Shown piece by piece: positions 62,500 through 64,000 of a stretch of 64,000 nt of DNA. A model generated the notes under the pieces. That model did not search any database. It was not told the origin of the DNA and worked only from the letters and a program-made list of their open reading frames with translations. The stretch lies in NCBI GenBank assembly GCA_020638995.1, contig JACKHM010000004.1, positions 124,001-188,000 on the forward strand, written 5' to 3'. Within the stretch, counting starts at the first letter, position 1. The number at the start of each line of letters is the position of its first letter. Origin of the DNA: Planctomycetaceae bacterium. GTDB lineage: Bacteria; Planctomycetota; Planctomycetia; Pirellulales; Pirellulaceae. A program made the position numbers and the translations under genes.

Positions 62500-64000
62500 G
62501 TGTTACGCAGAGACATCCTTCTTTTATGCCTTATGGCAGTGCTGTGTGGCCGCGCGAGTTTCCCAAATACGGCCACTGCCCAGACGCCGGTCACTCCGAT
62601 ACAACCTTTTGATTCAATACCTGTCCGCAGGCCTTACGTGTTGGCGCCGCAGGTCTCGACGTCTGCACCGGTCGAAGGGTCTGCAGCAGAGTCTGGTGTG
62701 GTGCCCACGCCCGTAGTGCCAGCCGACTCTCCAGTCACGCCAGCTGGTTTCGTTGATACCGAGTCGGCGACGAACGCCGCACCGATCATTACGCAGAGCG
62801 ACATTGATGCGAAGATCAAGGAAGTGACGGAAATCGCGGGTCTTGACGAAGCGACTAAGAAAGAGGCTTTGGAGCGACTCAAAAGCGCGACGGAGTGGCT
62901 GAAGACCGCCAAGGAGGCTGCAGAAAAGCCATCTAAGTTCCAAGCCGAAATCGATGCCGCACCTAACGAACTTCGCGATGCCAAGCAGACGCTCGCCGTT
63001 CCCAAAACCGAGCCGCAATTTCAGATCTACGAGTCGACGCCGTTGCCACAAATCGAGCAGGCAACGACCGACGCCGAGGCGCGACTGAAACTAGCGAAGG
63101 AAACATTGCAGAAACGCGAGGAGTCGGTAAAACGTCGCAGCGATCGCAAGGCGGAACTCACAAGACTCGGACCAGAAACGGAAAAAGCCTTTGAGGAAGC
63201 AAAAAAGGCGCTCGCGCTTCCATACGACGCTACATCACTGTTGGAATCGGCACGCCGCAGCGAGGCGGAGGCGAAGTTCCTCGCTTTGGAGCGGCAGCGG
63301 ACTTTGTTCCCGCTGGAATCGAAACGCCTTGAATCGCTCGCAGAGCTCACTCCTTTGCAACGTGATATCGCAAAACGAGAGGTCGAATTTGCCGAGAAAG
63401 AAGCCGCCGGTTGGCAGAAGTTATTGGCAGAGTTTCGCAAGCGAGACTCGAACCGCCAAGCGGCAGAAGCCCGTCGACAGTTGCAAGCCGCTGATCCCGC
63501 GCTCAGAAGCTTGGCCGAGCGAAACGCTGAACTTGCAGAGCAGCGAGAATCACTCGTCGCATTGATTGATGCGACCGGTCGCGAAGTGCAGCAAGCAAAT
63601 CAAATCGCGGAGAAGATTCGATCCGACTTTGCCAAAATGGAGGAGAAGGTCAAGCGTGCAGGAAACTCGACAACGATTGGGCTGCTGCTCCGCCGTCAAC
63701 GCGACCAGTTGCCGCCGCTGACGAATTGTCGCGAGCGTTTGCGATCGGTGGAAACAGAGACTCCCACGATCCATCTTTCGCTGCTCGATTTGCAAGACGA
63801 AAGGGAACTCTTGGATGATCGCGAAGCGATTATCAACGGGGTGCTCTCGCAACTGTCCAGTAAAGATCGTCAATTTGATGATGCGTCCTACTCGCAAATG
63901 ATCGACGAATTGCTGACCACGAAAGTGGAACTACTCAACAAACTGATTCGGGACCATGACGAGTATCTTCGGCTGCTCAGCGAAATGGAAGTGGCGCAGA
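62500..64000 (+). CDS. Second MscS/MscK-type protein, N-terminal part only (runs off window)
   Basis: The frame from GTG 62500 stays open to the right edge. Read from this GTG it gives a clean signal peptide (LRRDILLLCLMAVLCG, cleavage near TATAQ), which argues for this start over the internal ATG at 62533. After a Pro/Thr/Ser-rich linker (to about residue 90), residues about 95-500 are a highly charged helical, Ala/Glu/Leu/Arg-rich coiled coil similar in character to that of the preceding channel gene. No membrane segment has been reached by the edge. It is assigned to the MscK-like group only by this architecture and by the preceding tandem gene. A purine-rich AGAAAGA lies 10 bases upstream. 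Confidence 0.7.
   Translation, partial: MLRRDILLLCLMAVLCGRASFPNTATAQTPVTPIQPFDSIPVRRPYVLAPQVSTSAPVEGSAAESGVVPTPVVPADSPVTPAGFVDTESATNAAPIITQSDIDAKIKEVTEIAGLDEATKKEALERLKSATEWLKTAKEAAEKPSKFQAEIDAAPNELRDAKQTLAVPKTEPQFQIYESTPLPQIEQATTDAEARLKLAKETLQKREESVKRRSDRKAELTRLGPETEKAFEEAKKALALPYDATSLLESARRSEAEAKFLALERQRTLFPLESKRLESLAELTPLQRDIAKREVEFAEKEAAGWQKLLAEFRKRDSNRQAAEARRQLQAADPALRSLAERNAELAEQRESLVALIDATGREVQQANQIAEKIRSDFAKMEEKVKRAGNSTTIGLLLRRQRDQLPPLTNCRERLRSVETETPTIHLSLLDLQDERELLDDREAIINGVLSQLSSKDRQFDDASYSQMIDELLTTKVELLNKLIRDHDEYLRLLSEMEVAQ

Noticed and set aside
1..64000. CRISPR array, rRNA or tRNA genes
   Set aside because: No regularly spaced repeats and no recognisable structural RNA sequence were found by eye; short RNAs could be missed.

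Overview
The window looks like a chromosomal segment of a planctomycete, probably from the Pirellula/Rhodopirellula side of the phylum. This is inferred from gene content, not from a marker gene: a Tat-exported DUF1501 protein, a DUF1080 protein, a DUF4432 protein, a BlaI/M56 pair with an unusual fusion, secreted isochorismatase/ThuA-like and ceramidase-like proteins, a bacterial SLC12-type transporter and tandem MscS-type proteins. There is no rRNA, tRNA or CRISPR array. Two insertion sequences are present.

Layout. 1-10.7 kb: the end of a cupin-like gene (minus), a DUF4432 sugar-epimerase-like gene, a small secreted protein, a response regulator fused to an anti-sigma-type ATPase followed by a STAS antagonist, a Gfo/Idh-like oxidoreductase, then a minus-strand group of three exported proteins (DUF1501; isochorismatase-like plus ThuA-like; ceramidase-like). 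10.9-28.2 kb: a long minus-strand flagellar cluster read in the order flgF, flgG, flgA, flgH, flgI, flgJ, flgN, flgK, flgL, fliW, csrA, a PilZ gene, fliC, fliD. A near-consensus sigma-54 site lies in front of flgF, and sigma-28-like sites lie in front of fliC and fliD, which fits a staged flagellar cascade. FlgL, FliD and flagellin are all enlarged and appear to share one repeated insert module.

28.6-45.2 kb: mixed metabolism and regulation. It holds a membrane coiled-coil protein, a DCC-family thiol protein, a nitroreductase, a class IV aminotransferase-like protein whose cofactor lysine appears to be histidine, paired with a sulfotransferase-like gene, a secreted HExxH protein, and a BlaI repressor gene overlapping a 1433-residue M56 peptidase/PQQ-propeller fusion. 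The blaI promoter has two dyads placed over its core elements. An adenine methyltransferase, an FAD oxidoreductase, an SMP-30-like protein and a glycine-zipper protein follow.

45.2-50.3 kb: two insertion sequences flank a DUF1080 gene. The first, IS1380-like, with 15-bp ends and a TCTAGA duplication, landed on the next-to-last sense codon of that gene and replaced its final residue with 14 IS-encoded residues. 50.4-64 kb: a PhoD-like phosphatase, a thioesterase, an M50 protease, a secreted TPR/thioredoxin-like protein, then a run of membrane transport genes (SLC12-like transporter, CorA, and two large MscS-type proteins, the second cut by the window edge).
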